From: Heterobasidion occidentale
Taxonomy: Eukaryota > Basidiomycota > Agaricomycetes > Russulales > Bondarzewiaceae
Assembly: GCA_039111635.1 (NCBI GenBank)
Contig: JBCAQO010000002.1
Span: 372,001-436,000, forward strand
Direction: 5' to 3'
DNA: 64,000 bases
Below the pieces are notes generated by a model. It ran no database searches and was not told the DNA's origin. It saw only the letters and a list, made by a program, of their open reading frames with translations. A program made the position numbers and the translations under genes. Shown in pieces: positions 12,285 to 23,262 of the stretch (its first letter is position 1; every line of letters starts with the position of its first letter).

Positions 12285-13643
12285 GATATAGACGAAGATG
12301 GATGGGTACCACTGAACAGCTAGTCAGGAAACGTATTTATGGTGGGGCGGATCGTGTTCATCGAAGGCAGAAGCACCATGGTGAGTGAGGATCGTGGAGC
12401 CTCTGTGAGCTTGTTAGTGTCTGTGGGTCATGCGCCCTTGAGAAGGATAGCCGATCCATTGAAGACAATGGGAGACTAGACGGATCTTGAGTTCGAATTA
12501 CGCCGTTTCCCAACAAGGGACCTTTCGTTCTCATACCTTGGTGAGAGAGTTCAGGAAAGCATCCGGAGGCGTCATCCCTTGTGCATTGAGCGAGAACGGG
12601 TCAAGTTTACAGCGATCGGCATTGCTGCATGTCACGAACTGCACATCCCATTCTATAGAAAGCCAAGTGAGGATCAGTAATGAAAAGGAAGAGAGGTCAT
12701 CCGCCAATGGGCCCTATCACAGCTCGGAGGTGGAGTGGATGTCTCTGGTGGAGAATGCCCACTAGCATGCTACCAGTTGACCTGCGCATGAGCATTGTGC
12801 AACAATTCGTGTCCGTGAATATCTGGGGTGTTAAATTGCACATAGGACAAGGATGATTTTTAAATGCACTCGAGAGGGCACCCGGGAGAAGCGTAATTTG
12901 ACTGTGCAAACGATGATCATGCAAGGTAGAAACAACCCAGTTATAATTTATTACGCACTTTACATTCCTCTGAGACAACGTCTTTCCAATCATGCTGTCG
13001 AATAATGCTGCGAGCTACTACTGCACAAAGTCTTGTTGGCACGCAAAACGCGCATCTGTTCGCTTTGCTGATTTGGTAACTCGACATTTGGAGAGAATGG
13101 GGCGAGATTTGGGGTGTGCACGAGCTATTATGAGCTGTTGTGAGTCATCGAACTAGAGTCATAGACGGCGGCGGTGATGGTTGTTGAATGTCAAATTCTC
13201 ACCAAATTGAACAGACACGGATCCGGCCCGATTTATCCCGGTACGAACTTACTCTTCCAAGCTCCCCTGAAGTCAAGGGACATCAACCATAGCTTGCTCT
13301 CGTTGAATCCGCTGTAAAGATATGATAGCAGAATATGTTGTGGCATCACTTATAAATGATAGGCCTCAGAAAGAAACTACTTAATTGTGCTATTTGTAGC
13401 GCTCGCTCATAACAGTCGACTTCACTTCAGGTGGGCGAGGATCAAAAACTACACGACGAGGACTCCTCCGTCAACGACACATGGTCATACTCGACCATCA
13501 ATCCCTTATTGAAAGCGCATACGCCAAACAATGATTTGCAGCTCATCGTAGGCTCTCCCCATCAGGCTACGAGAGCGCGGGTCACAGCCCGGTACTTATC
13601 GAACATGTTGGAGGATATCTGCGTGGCTACGTGTCAGTTCAGA
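12285..13643 (-). other. Spacer between the two monooxygenase genes, with an exon-like signal
   Basis: No complete gene was found. On the minus strand about 12530-12655 an exon-like stretch reads EWDVQFVTCSNADRCKLDPF and continues with SLNAQGMTPPDAFLNSLTK. It is preceded by a TTTCTATAG acceptor and followed by a GTATGA donor, which looks like real coding sequence. I could not join it to other exons or name it. An ATG at about 13078 opens a short frame (MSSYQISKANRCAFC) ending at a GTGCGT donor, possibly the same gene or a relic. Confidence 0.25.
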
Positions 13644-16010
13644 TTACTCTGAGGATTCATATAGAACACGCACGATTGATTCCAGGCCAATCTTATATCC
13701 CCATACTAGTCCACCCAAACAGATGACCCCCAGCGCGGTGATCATCGTAACAGATTGACTGATCCACCTGCTCTTCTCCCACTCATGTGCCTTCCCCTTG
13801 ACAGGAGTCACCTCATAATCGGCCCATTTCACCGTCCGCATGAACCACCACAGCAGCAGAACGGGCCCCGGAAATGTACTGAAGATCTTTCCCTCAGATC
13901 CCGCCCGATACCAAGAAAGGCATTGCGTCCAGACCGAGTTTTCGAGCCGACGACGAAGCCAATCATTGTACGAATTCATAGCTGCGAGAGTTGGCTCCAC
14001 GCTTGCGAGAACCGAGTTGGCAACAGGTCTGAAAAGTTTCAGGGCGTAATTGATCTATGAATTGTGATTGTCAAACCCCCAAGATGCCGTGCCGTGTCAG
14101 ATACTGCATACCTGAACTTCATTGACAAATATGACTGATGCATGTCCGGTCACCGTGTTCGGTCCTGTCATAGCGGTCTAGCTGACGTACATGACAAAGT
14201 AAAAACATCACATTACCTGAGATCATAACAAAGTTGGGAAAACCAGGTAAAGTAGTACCAAGGTGAGCAGCCGGGCCTCCTTGATTTTCATAGAACTCGT
14301 CGACTGTCTGTCCGGTCCGACCTCGTACGGGCAAAAGGTACTTATCCTGTGCATACCACTATTTTGTGAATATATGCGCTCGCAGGTCAACCCGGAGATA
14401 ACTTGCCGTGACGAATCCAGTAGCGCCAATGATGATGTCAAATGGGATATGACCTATGCATGCGTCAGTCCGATATGTTGAGAATATGTCATGAACATAC
14501 CTTTGGATGTGACGATCCCGTCTTCCGCAATCCCTTCAATCTTGTCCCAATTCTGGGTGAGATTGGGTCTATGCAAGGCACTCAGATAATCTGAGTCCGC
14601 GATCAATCTCCGACACCCAGGGGCTACGATGATAGATCGACATCTCATGTTCGGCATACAAAGGCAATGCTCAAATCACTGACAATACTTGGGAGTCAAA
14701 TTTTCCATATATTCCGCAGGCGCTCGTTTGGTCATATAAGATGTGAGAGCCTAGAGAAGAATATTGATTATGATGTATGTAGTTCTCCACATAAATTATA
14801 AACTGACCTTAGCTAAAAGTCTACTGATAAATGATTTCTCGCCGCGGAATGCAATATAACGAAGATCATTCTAAACAAGTTATGAAATTGTGTTCATACA
14901 ATATAATACATTGGCGCACCAGGGATGCTATACTCATCCGATAAAGACGTGCAGCAAGTGGCACGTATCGGAAAAGCCAGACAGAGAAACTTGAAAATTC
15001 TCCTTGAGGCTTTGACGGCAAGTGAGTGAAGGGAACAAACAAGACGTGTTAGATTGGCTTACTCTCGGAATGTACCACATCGGCGTGCGGCAAAACTGCA
15101 CGACGTTGACCGTCGGGTCCTCAGTGATGACGGGAACGAACTGCGTCCTGTAGCAAACAGAAGTCAGATAATAGTGTAGGGTCATATTGAACAGGACATA
15201 CGCGGAGCAACCATTCCCAATAACAGCAATTCTCTTTCCTCTCAGCTCGACATCGTGGTTCCACCTCGCGGAATGGAAGCTCACACCCTTGAATCCTTCC
15301 AATCCAACGCCTCCCAACTTCGGCATGTTCGGCTCAGCCAGAATGCCGATTGCAGACACCAACATCTTGGCCTTGATGTCAGTCCGCTCACCCGTCTGTC
15401 GGTCTGCTGCCACGATCACCCAAAGCTTCTCGTCGTCATCCCAGGTGGCGGACTCCACGTTCGTGTTGAATCGAATGGACCGGCGGAGTTCGTGTTTTGA
15501 TGTCAAGTCCTGCCAGTAGCTTTGGATCTCAGGCCTACTGGCAAACGTGCTGATCCAGTCAGGTTTCATGTCCGTGGAAAGGGAATACCAATGAACTGCG
15601 GCATCGGATCCACATCCCTTCATTACAATGTTATTAGCATACACTTCGAAGGTATTGTTCATGCCTCACTGGATAGGTATTATCCTGGAAATGTTTGGTC
15701 TGTCAGGCTCAATAGGGCAAGATGGGAACAGTACGCACTCGCCATGTACCACCGATGTCGTTGCTCCTCTCAAGAATCTGCAAAACGACATGTCGCACTA
15801 TCAATAAATACAGGAATGTGAATGCCCACCATAAAATCTTCGGAACCCCATTGCCTCTTTAAAGCGATTGCGAAAGCTAACCCGCCTATTCTGCATTCAG
15901 ATCGCAGCAGAGGTCAGGAGAACGTTTGATCGAAATTACATGAAACAATACCCTGCTCCAACGATGACAATCTTCGGGTCTGATTGGGTCGAAAAGGTCT
16001 TTGCGGTCAT
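13644..16010 (-). CDS. Flavin-dependent monooxygenase, copy 2 (intact)
   Basis: Paralogue of the gene at 9807-12284, same strand and exon plan. Start ATG at 16010: MTAKTFSTQSDPKIVIVGAG then GIGGLAFAIALKRQWG (FAD fold). Further exons carry GGTWR, GCGSDAAVHWYSLSTDMKP, a long exon with [19 protein letters not shown], the FMO/BVMO signature [11 protein letters not shown], and VIGNGCSA (NADPH fold). TQFVPVITEDPTVNVV and [11 protein letters not shown] follow. The last exon (13644-about 14060) has FSTFPGPVLLLWWFMRTVKW and a C-terminal hydrophobic segment ending VRVLYESSE. All frames stay open. Substrate unknown; a ketone- or heteroatom-oxidising detoxification or secondary-metabolism role is possible. 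The pair looks like a tandem duplication that has since diverged moderately. Confidence 0.75.
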
Positions 16011-16756
16011 AGTAAACTTGTGATATGTAGTCGGTAAAGAGGTGATCGATGCTATCACACAGGCAGAACAGCGGGGTATTTGTAGTGCACTGGGTTACGG
16101 CCGTCGAATTCGGCACATAAGCACCATTTCTAGGGTAACGTACACATGGCTGTTGACCGTGGAATGAATGAGCTTTCTACGCATAGATTTACGGCGTCTT
16201 GGTCATGCACAGTTGCCCCATTCTCCTAGATGAGATGCTAGATGGAAATTGAGGGGTTGTTTACTCATAAGAAGTCTTACCTTCTCTGATGCTCACACCT
16301 TCAACGTACACGCTCCGACCGCGAGCGATGCTCCGGAGTTCCCACCCTCAGATTTTCCGTGCTTCATCCGCTTGCTTTCCGTGTCGAAATGATGTCCAAT
16401 ATCATATGAACCCGTGGTTGAATAACTTTACGTTCGAAGAATAAAAATGGAAGGGAGTCTCCTGCAGGCGTGGCCTTCTCTGTCACTCACCGGAGACGAA
16501 GTGCTTTTCCACCAGTTTCCACTTTGCTACATTTTCGCTTCGCTATCTGCACTGCCGCCGTAGATGCGCCCGTTGACACGGATGATGCGTCGCCTGATAG
16601 GGCTATTTGGATTTCGTGTTCAGACCTTGGCAGCCCAATAGGAGATTGCATTGTCAGGTGCTGGCATAACTCCAGTAGACTGATGGCGTGGCAACGCGAG
16701 GTCTGTCTTGAAGGGGTACTTTCATTCCATGTGCGCGAAAACAGCCCCGACAGCCT
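16011..16756. other. Spacer without a recognised gene
   Basis: Upstream region of monooxygenase copy 2. It includes a relatively A/T-rich part near 16380-16450. I see no convincing open frame, RNA gene or repeat. Confidence 0.4.
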
Positions 16757-17503
16757 TTATCTGTGAGAAGGATGCCCTGGCTTAGAAAGCTGCGGTACGT
16801 ATTTGGGAGAGCAGAGCAATGTGAGATTGCTTCTATATCGTTGAGATCCGGCAAGGTCCTCAAGCGGGGAAGTGAGGACGCGAGGACGCTGAGGTGAGAG
16901 TATGTCCAGATGACCGTACAATGGAGGACTTACGCACGTCTCCATTCGCGAAAGGATCCGCCTGACTCTGTATCATTGCACATGATATGGCTCTTCGCAA
17001 ACCGCCGATAACATGACTCAAAAGCTTGACATTGTAGAAACTAGCGACCTGGCATCCGGTTCTTAAGGCATGCCCGTTCTTGGACACGGCGAATACATCG
17101 ATCCCGTAGCATCATCAGCATGCCCTGCGACATCGCGTGGGAGCATGAAGTGGTCAAACGTTCTGGGAATTTAATATACATACGAGTACATTTGCTGGCG
17201 GCGTCTGCATGTCCAACGAGTCCGAGTTCCATGACCACTCAATCAACTTGTTCATTTGCCACCCAAGTGTGGCACTGCAGCACGTCACGCCAGAGTCGGC
17301 ATCTGAACTCAACCTTTGCCAGTAAAGTGTGGTGTTTCGCGATCGTCGCTGAGGAATAAATTTGGAGGCACACGGAAAAGATCATGCATCATGTCACTTG
17401 GGCCCGAGAAAGGCCCGGGAAGTTCCGCAAGTTCAGCGGCCCGAGGACAGCCGCGGACCCACGATGTGTCAATCAAGTTGAATGGGTCGCCAACTTCTCT
17501 GAC
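16757..17503 (-). pseudogene. Broken unidentified gene with frameshift and nonsense codon
   Basis: After a TTTTCAG acceptor (exon from about 17503) the minus strand reads VREVGDPFNLIDTSWVRGCP, then ELPGPFSGPSDMMHDLFRVP and PNLFLSDDRETPHFTG, clearly coding-like. The frame then shifts by one base (GGCAAAGG near 17330) and continues VEFRCRLWRDVLQCHTW and ANEQVD. A TGA follows where a Trp would fit, and the frame goes on VVMELGLVGHADAAS. After an intron it continues IDVFAVSKNGHALRTGCQVA and SFYNVKLLSHVIGGLRRAI, then a GTGCGT donor near 16932 and a short last exon to 16757. I do not recognise the family securely. Two independent defects argue for decay more than for a single sequencing error. Confidence 0.5.
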
Positions 17504-17704
17504 CTGAAAAATCTTTGTTCAATAATGCTCAGGGTCGAGCTCTGATCGATCTGATCAATTCACGTGTCCACTCTCGACGTGTCAAGCATTGCTGCACCGT
17601 GCACATCCGGATCACGTATGTACCCCCATCTGCCGTAGTAATTTAGATTGCCGTATAGACTCGACCGCGAGCTACTCTACTGATACTCTGAGCGCCACTT
17701 CATA

Positions 17705-17880
17705 CCATCAGCGGACCTGCCGTAGCTTATAAACAGTGCGAGTCGCGACGCGAGCGCAATGTACGGTCTGCGGGACCTGCAGCCTCTGTAACAGGACTTC
17801 TGGCAGGGCATTGACAGCAATTGGGCTCGCGGGAGACCGCAGAAGTCCTAGGACGTCCAAGACTATTGCCATGGGTCCTT
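17705..17880 (-). repeat. Repeat module Y, copy in arm A
   Basis: The minus strand reads GAGCCCAATTGCTGTCAATG, CCCTGCCAGAAGTCCTG, CAGAGGCTGCAGGTCCCGCA and GACCGTACATTGCGCTCGCG. The same tract occurs at about 33563-33745 and, more diverged, at about 29160-29320. It marks the 3' side of each Spa2/GIT-type gene copy. No protein frame is evident. Confidence 0.65.
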
Positions 17881-18061
17881 GCAGTCCTTGAGCACAGGAA
17901 CCAATGGCCGACAGGAGGAGGCACCCAACGTGCTCGTGAGTCAATTTGATTCAGATGTATGTACAACAAATGCTGCTTGCGGGACAGTCCTATGGCTGTG
18001 GAGAAAAAACTGGAAAAATTAACAGGCAGGGGTACACTCGGAGAGCGTCGCGGGCTGCGGC

Positions 18062-20252
18062 TCACCACATGTGCGCACCGACGAGCCAAGCATACAGCTG
18101 CAGCGGCACAGAGCCAGTTTCTGCGTGAACGACGGTCCTGTACACCCACAGTACCGCCCTCGCCGCCCACCTCGCCGCGCGCAGCGCACAGTGCACCGCG
18201 AGGACGATGTACTGCAGATAGTACACCGTGAGCGCGAAGATGGACGAGACGATGACGACGTCGCCCCAGTTCGACCACGCGATCGCGAACAGCAGGAGCA
18301 TCACCGCGACCGAGGTGCAGAGCAGCATCAGCGCGGGCAGGCGCGACGCAATGGAGAAGAAGAAGAACGAGGAGTAGACGTCCGTGGCGAGCGCCTGTGT
18401 GAGTGAGTGTGGGAATATATGCATGATTCGGGGACGCGGAGCATACCTTGAACTTCTGTGCGTTGGCGCTGCTGTAGGTCGCGAGGAACCATGCGTCGAC
18501 GCATATGCCGATGCCAGCCGTCACGCTGGACAGCGCCACCGCGCCCTTCGCGAACCCCTCGATGCCAAAGACAGTATCAGGCGTATACCCAAACACGCTG
18601 AAGCTGAATCTGAGCATCCGTCCAGGCAATCAGCGTCCCGCGAGCACCACAACGCGATGAGCCACGAACCCGGCGATCGTAGCCAGCTATAATGCACGCA
18701 AAACAGATGAGTCACCTCATTGTGCGAGCAGGAATAATTGCTCACCGATGCCCCCGCAGCGAGCCACTCGCTCCACAGCCGCTTCAATATAGCTTCATAA
18801 TCCGAATCGGCGCGCGCCTCGCGCAGCTCCTTGTAATACGTGAACGTATCGAACATCGAGCTTCCCAGGGATGACACCGTGGACGTCGTGTTGGACACCG
18901 TACTGATGATATAACTCTGTGGGAGCAGCGATGGCCGGCTCTCTGATCGCGCGCCGGCTCCATCGTCCGCAGAGAAGTCTTCGACGACGATCAACTCGGC
19001 GTCGGAATTCTGCGGGGGCTCTGCGGGGACATGTAAGACAGGCGAAACGTCCTGAGCGAAGGGCAGCCCGTCGTCGTCGTCGAAGAAGAAGTCGCGTTCT
19101 TGGTCAACCGTGTATCCCTTGATGATGTCTCGGATGTGATGGAAAGCTCTCTTTGGGAGCATCTTTGTTTGCACTCGAGTCGAGTACAGAGGGGCCGCGT
19201 GACATCAGCAACGAGGATGCCAGACTCAACGAAGACTTGGTTGCTGAAGCAAAGGACAGAGACGGAAGCGATGGATATATGCTCCTTCTGGATGCACGAA
19301 GGGATGGTGGGCTCTCCCAGTTGTCGTCACCAGAGACTGGTTCATTAAACAAATATTCGGCGGTCTGGAAATACCTTCAGTCCCGAAAGAACCCCAAGAA
19401 GGGATGTATTTGCGGACGCACCTGAGGTTCGATCTCCGGGAACCGCCTCAAGAGTTCATGACAGACGTCGCTTGCCAAATCTGCGAATGCGGACTCTCCT
19501 AGGCTCGAAAGCGAGTGACGATGGCTGAGCCGCTTGGGGTGGTACTCGTCCCGGTAGGGCAGATGAGGAACGAAGGCTGTAATGGTATCTCACCTTTAAA
19601 ATATATGAATCGCGGGCGAGAGACCGACGCAATACTCACGTCCGTTGCCCTCAAGATTTCCCTTTCGTCGCTGGAGCTCGTCGTACACGTCCGTCGAGAG
19701 TTCTTCAAACTTGACGCGGATCAGCATACTGAGTTTGTGCCTCGAGCGCGCACGATACTTGGCCGGCTCTGACAATCAAGCGTGCCATCAAACAGGCCAG
19801 CATCGACACCGACGCATCCACGTACCCGCAGCGAGATCGAGCTCCAAATACCCCGTGATCTCCTCGAAATGCACCCTCGGCCTGCACACCGGATCCAGCG
19901 CGTCCGCGTCCGACGCAGGCATCTCCAAGTCGGGCGCGACGTGCGGGCGAAACACGTTCGCGTGCACGGCGTGCAGGCGCGCCGTGATCGGGACGCGCCC
20001 GCGCGCCCTGCGCACCGCCGCCTCGACGTGCTCCTTCCGGAGCCGCTCATCGATGGCGCTGCTTACTCTACGCGCCTCCGCCTCCGCGCGCTGGCGCGCC
20101 TTGCGCGTGGTCGCGGGCTCATCGAATGGCGGGGCGACCGCGGCGGCGAAGGGGTCGCTTTGGAACAGGCGGCGGGCGGACGGGCGTGGAGGATCCCGTG
20201 TTGAGGTTGCCTTGGGGCGGTCGGGGGTCAGAGCGCGTATGAAGCGATCCAT
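18062..20252 (-). CDS. Spa2/GIT-like domain protein with C-terminal membrane region, copy A
   Basis: ATG at 20252 (MDRFIRALTPDRPKATST). Exon 1 ends HFEEITGYLELDLAA. Exon 2 has KYRARSRHKLSMLI and VKFEELSTDVYDELQRRK; exon 3 has HLPYRDEYHPKRLSHRHSLS and FADLASDVCHELLRRFPE. These resemble the two tandem repeats of the Spa2 homology/GIT domain of polarity scaffolds. An acidic disordered middle follows. After it come YYKELREARADSDYEAILK, RLWSEWLAAGASLATIAGFS, an exon with FGIEGFAKGAVALSS, and a last exon with several hydrophobic helices (FFFFSIASRLPALMLL, VVIVSSIFALTVYYLQYIV), stop at 18062. Compared with copy B two bases are missing near 19152, so the frame changes in the disordered part. Either this copy is defective, or the two halves are separate genes, or the sequence is wrong there. 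Confidence 0.55.
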
Positions 20253-20449
20253 ATGTGTCTGGTAAGGAGATGGAGAGGAGGGTGGGAGTGCACTCAAGGG
20301 GCGGTGTGAGGATAGGTGCGAGGCTTTAAAGGCTGCCTGGGCAGTGCTCGATGGCGATGCCGCCACGAGATCATCAAGACGTACTCACCATCAGGCGCTG
20401 CGAAATACTGCATAGAACATCACCGTCATCCTTGCTCACGATAGCTTAC

Positions 20450-20720
20450 TCAGGATGCCGTCACGCTCGATCGAGCAGTTGCCTGCTGGATCTCGAGCTC
20501 AATCTTGTGCATTTCAGCAAGGTGGCCGCCAGCGCGACCCGACGTCAACGCGCGCCTCTTGGCACTTGGTCGGTTCGCGGATGGTGAGCATTCTCGGAGC
20601 TCACGGGCGCAGAACAGCGCGAGGATTGGGTATATGCATGTCTCCATTCGGAAGCCCCGACTGCGCACCCTAGATGGGCGCTCCACAGCCAGCGCGCGCC
20701 GTGGGGCTCGCTGATAGTGA
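20450..20720 (-). repeat. Upstream tract shared with arm B (about 30830-31130)
   Basis: The minus strand reads METCIYPILALFCARELRE in a frame whose counterpart in arm B is CMYPILILFGVNDLR followed by a stop. Neither side has a convincing full gene. It may be the remnant of a gene that used to sit upstream of the duplicated one, or its 5' untranslated region. Confidence 0.45.
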
Positions 20721-21769
20721 GGCGTATATCCGCCCCCTAGTTCGGCATACTTTTTCTGCAGCGCGTTCGGATTTCTGATGTGGCCAAGGTGCTCGCGATA
20801 GGAAGTTGCGGAGACACCGTAATCCGAAGGAGGAAGAATGACGGAGACTACAATCCTCCTAATCGTCAGAAGAATGCAGATGTATAACGACTGCTCCGGT
20901 CTCAAGGTATCGTGGGATTAATCCTGTGAAATGCGCCGAAGTAAGTTCATTTGAGCCCGGACTACATCTTCAACGTCTAGGCCTTGGATTCATACACCCA
21001 TCAGCGCCGATTAGGCTCGCGCATGTGTTTAGGTCACTCACCACACAGTGTACAACCCTCTTTCCTTACCTACCCGGCCTCGCCAAGTGCACACATACTC
21101 CCTCGAATCCTTCCGTCTCACCCCCTCCAAAAAAACCAATCTGCTTCTTCGCGACGATATCTGTCCCAGTGCTCACAGCTCGCTCTATCTCCTTGGATAC
21201 TGAATCGTGCGGAGGATCGGAGGGTATGCTGGCGTCGAGTTTTAGGAAGAAACAGTTCTAACCAGTGGACGACAATGATTTGCAGCCCTGCTTTCCGTAG
21301 GTATAGCAAGAAAGAGACAATCATGGCCTGAGCAACGGACTCAAAGGCAGACATAAAACGGCGCGAGGTGCGCCGCACCCTACATAATCGTCGGCTTGTA
21401 CGAAGAGCGATCCCCAGAGCAGACACTGCTTGCCTGGAACATACGCACCTTGCATAGACGATGGCAATCCTTTGGCCTATCCGGGCTGAAAACGTCTTAA
21501 CGGATGCAGCGCACGCAGAACGCTGGACTGACCGGTAGCGTAGAGAACACATGAGCGACGACCGCCGATGAAGGTCCAGGGAAATGAAGAGTTGGGAAGG
21601 ATCGGCCACGACCGGCCTCAAGCATGACCAATGTAGACAGGTCCACTTGAACATCCGCACGAGCGTCGAGGAGGTCGGTTTCTCAAAGCAGAGCTGCTCC
21701 GCTCAACACAGAAGAGATCCTGGAAGCGAGCCTGTCGATTGCATGACGACAATATCCGCACAGGAAGCG
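20721..21769. other. Arm A specific sequence without recognised gene
   Basis: About 0.8 kb of this stretch (20900-21770) has no counterpart in arm B and so is an insertion in A or a deletion in B. Only short frames are present. I found no terminal inverted repeats or transposase motif. Confidence 0.35.
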
Positions 21770-22115
21770 TGTTTGGTGGCAGACGGGAAGTCGTGCTGTC
21801 GTCTACGAGTAAAATTGAGCTCCCCAGTCTCCTCGAGCCCTCTCGACGTTGCGCAAGCACTGCGACAGACGCGCGCGCCAACCCTCTTGTTTTGGAGAGC
21901 ATGGATTGCAGAGTATGTTTGAGCAGGACATCTTCTGCCAGATAGTTGCGCTTGCAAGAGCGACGCGTTGGTGATGCATCGGCCCAGAGGTGCTGCACGA
22001 GGGCCGACAAAGCCACGTCGTCGCCGATCGCCGATCCTCCGGGCCCCTCCGGCCCGTCCACAGATCTCGATGGCGTGTGGCGGTGCCGACGGCTACCCCG
22101 CAGTTCACTTTGTGA
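21770..22115 (-). repeat. Repeat module X, copy in arm A
   Basis: Two blocks (about 22005-22115 and 21770-21865) match module X of arm B (30365-30570) and of the 34 kb region (34140-34300 and 34500-34560). The best conserved core, minus strand, is GTAGCCGTCGGCACCGCCAC, ATCGAGATCTGTGGACGGGC, CGGAGGGGCC. The blocks are separated here by about 140 bases of unrelated sequence. Confidence 0.6.
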
Positions 22116-22712
22116 GGCCGAGTACTGGCAGGTACTGGCCGAGAGTTGTTGGCCGAGTGGATTATATTCCCCACTCGCCCCCTGGTGCCCTCCCGTCACT
22201 TTGCAATCTGGAGACACACTAGCACGTGTCCCCGTTGGGGATGTTCTGGCCTGGCAGCCACTCCTGAGCGTGCTCGCTCACTCAGTATACCGTGAGCGCC
22301 TCCGCTAAGCGTCGCCGACAAACGCTACGAACGCCAGCACTCCAAGTCCGAAAAGCTCGCCGTGCTCGCATCTCAAGCTCATAGCGCCCTCCTCCCCCGC
22401 CCTGCCTTGGTGACTGTCATGCATCCGCGTCCGCTATGCAGGCCAAGCACTCGCGTGCACGATCCGCCCCGATCGACGCTGCGCGCACGCCCGCGACCCG
22501 AACGCACTGCACGCACCTCACACACACACACACACTTCCAGCCCATCCCTCCACGGCAGCCCAACCCGAAGCACGATCAAACGCGGCCTCGGTGGTCTCG
22601 CATCCCAGTCGCATCCCCTCTCCCTCTCCCTCTCAGAGCTTCTCAGCCTCTCTTTCATCTCGCGCCGAGCCCAAGGCACGTCTAGACCGTGGTCCACCAC
22701 TGGTCCACCGGA

Positions 22713-22742
22713 GGGGGATCGGGATCGGGGTCGGGGTCGGGG
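22713..22742 (+). repeat. GGGATC/GGGGTC repeat, possible G-quadruplex
   Basis: Five runs of three or more G separated by 2-3 bases (GGGGGATCGGGATCGGGG then TCGGGGTCGGGG). This satisfies the usual intramolecular G-quadruplex pattern. Function unknown. Confidence 0.6.
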
Positions 22743-23179
22743 TCGACTGCACGCACGCAGCAGCCGAGCCGCGCTGTAGTCTCGCTGTGGCGACGGTCGA
22801 TTTGACTGATGCGCCCAGCTCGCAGCAGCGCTGCAGCACTCCTGCAGCTGGCGACGACATATTCAGGGACTAGACTAGGGACTGGACTGGACACTGACTA
22901 GACTAGGGGCGTCTGATTGCCGCGACGCGATGACGTCGACACGCGATGCTACCCACTGGTACTCATAGTGCTGACAACTTACTCTTATAGAGAGAGAGGG
23001 GAAGGAGGAGATGATATTTGCAGCGGGTACGGAGGTGAGCAAGTAGCAAGCAGGCAAGGCAAGCGGACAGGGAGGCGCGTTTACAGCGGACGGACGGTCG
23101 GTCAATTGCAGCGATGTACAGCGATATACAGCGGTGTGGTGTAGTGCGGGGCGGAGCGATGATGCGTCGTGATATGCAG

Positions 23180-23262
23180 TCGAGTCGAGTCGAGTCGAGC
23201 AGAGTCGAAAGAACTGTACAGGCTAGAGTAAAGTCGAGTAGAGTAGAGTAGAGTAGAGTAGA
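23180..23262 (+). repeat. Pentanucleotide microsatellite (GAGTC)n then (GAGTA)n
   Basis: Four CGAGT units at 23180-23200, a short interruption, then about seven AGTAG-type units at 23236-23262. The two blocks differ by one base in the unit, so they probably derive from one array. Confidence 0.75.

Larger units (their letters stand above)
17700..22130 (-). repeat. Inverted segmental duplication, arm A
   Basis: Read on the minus strand, this segment matches arm B (about 30360-33760, plus strand) in the same order. The order is module X, an upstream tract (20450-20720 against 30830-31130), the Spa2/GIT plus membrane-domain gene, and module Y. Arm A is longer because of about 0.8 kb of extra sequence near 20900-21770. 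Similarity is very high over the 3' exons and introns of the gene and much lower elsewhere. Confidence 0.75.

Noticed and set aside
19150..19200. A very short intron (GTACTC to CAAAG, 25 bases) restoring the frame in Spa2/GIT copy A
   Set aside because: Too short for the introns seen elsewhere in this window (about 50-65 bases), and its sequence is poorly conserved in copy B.
21118..21660. 180-codon open frame on the minus strand inside arm A
   Set aside because: It lies mostly in the part absent from arm B and has no motif or natural composition; probably a chance frame.
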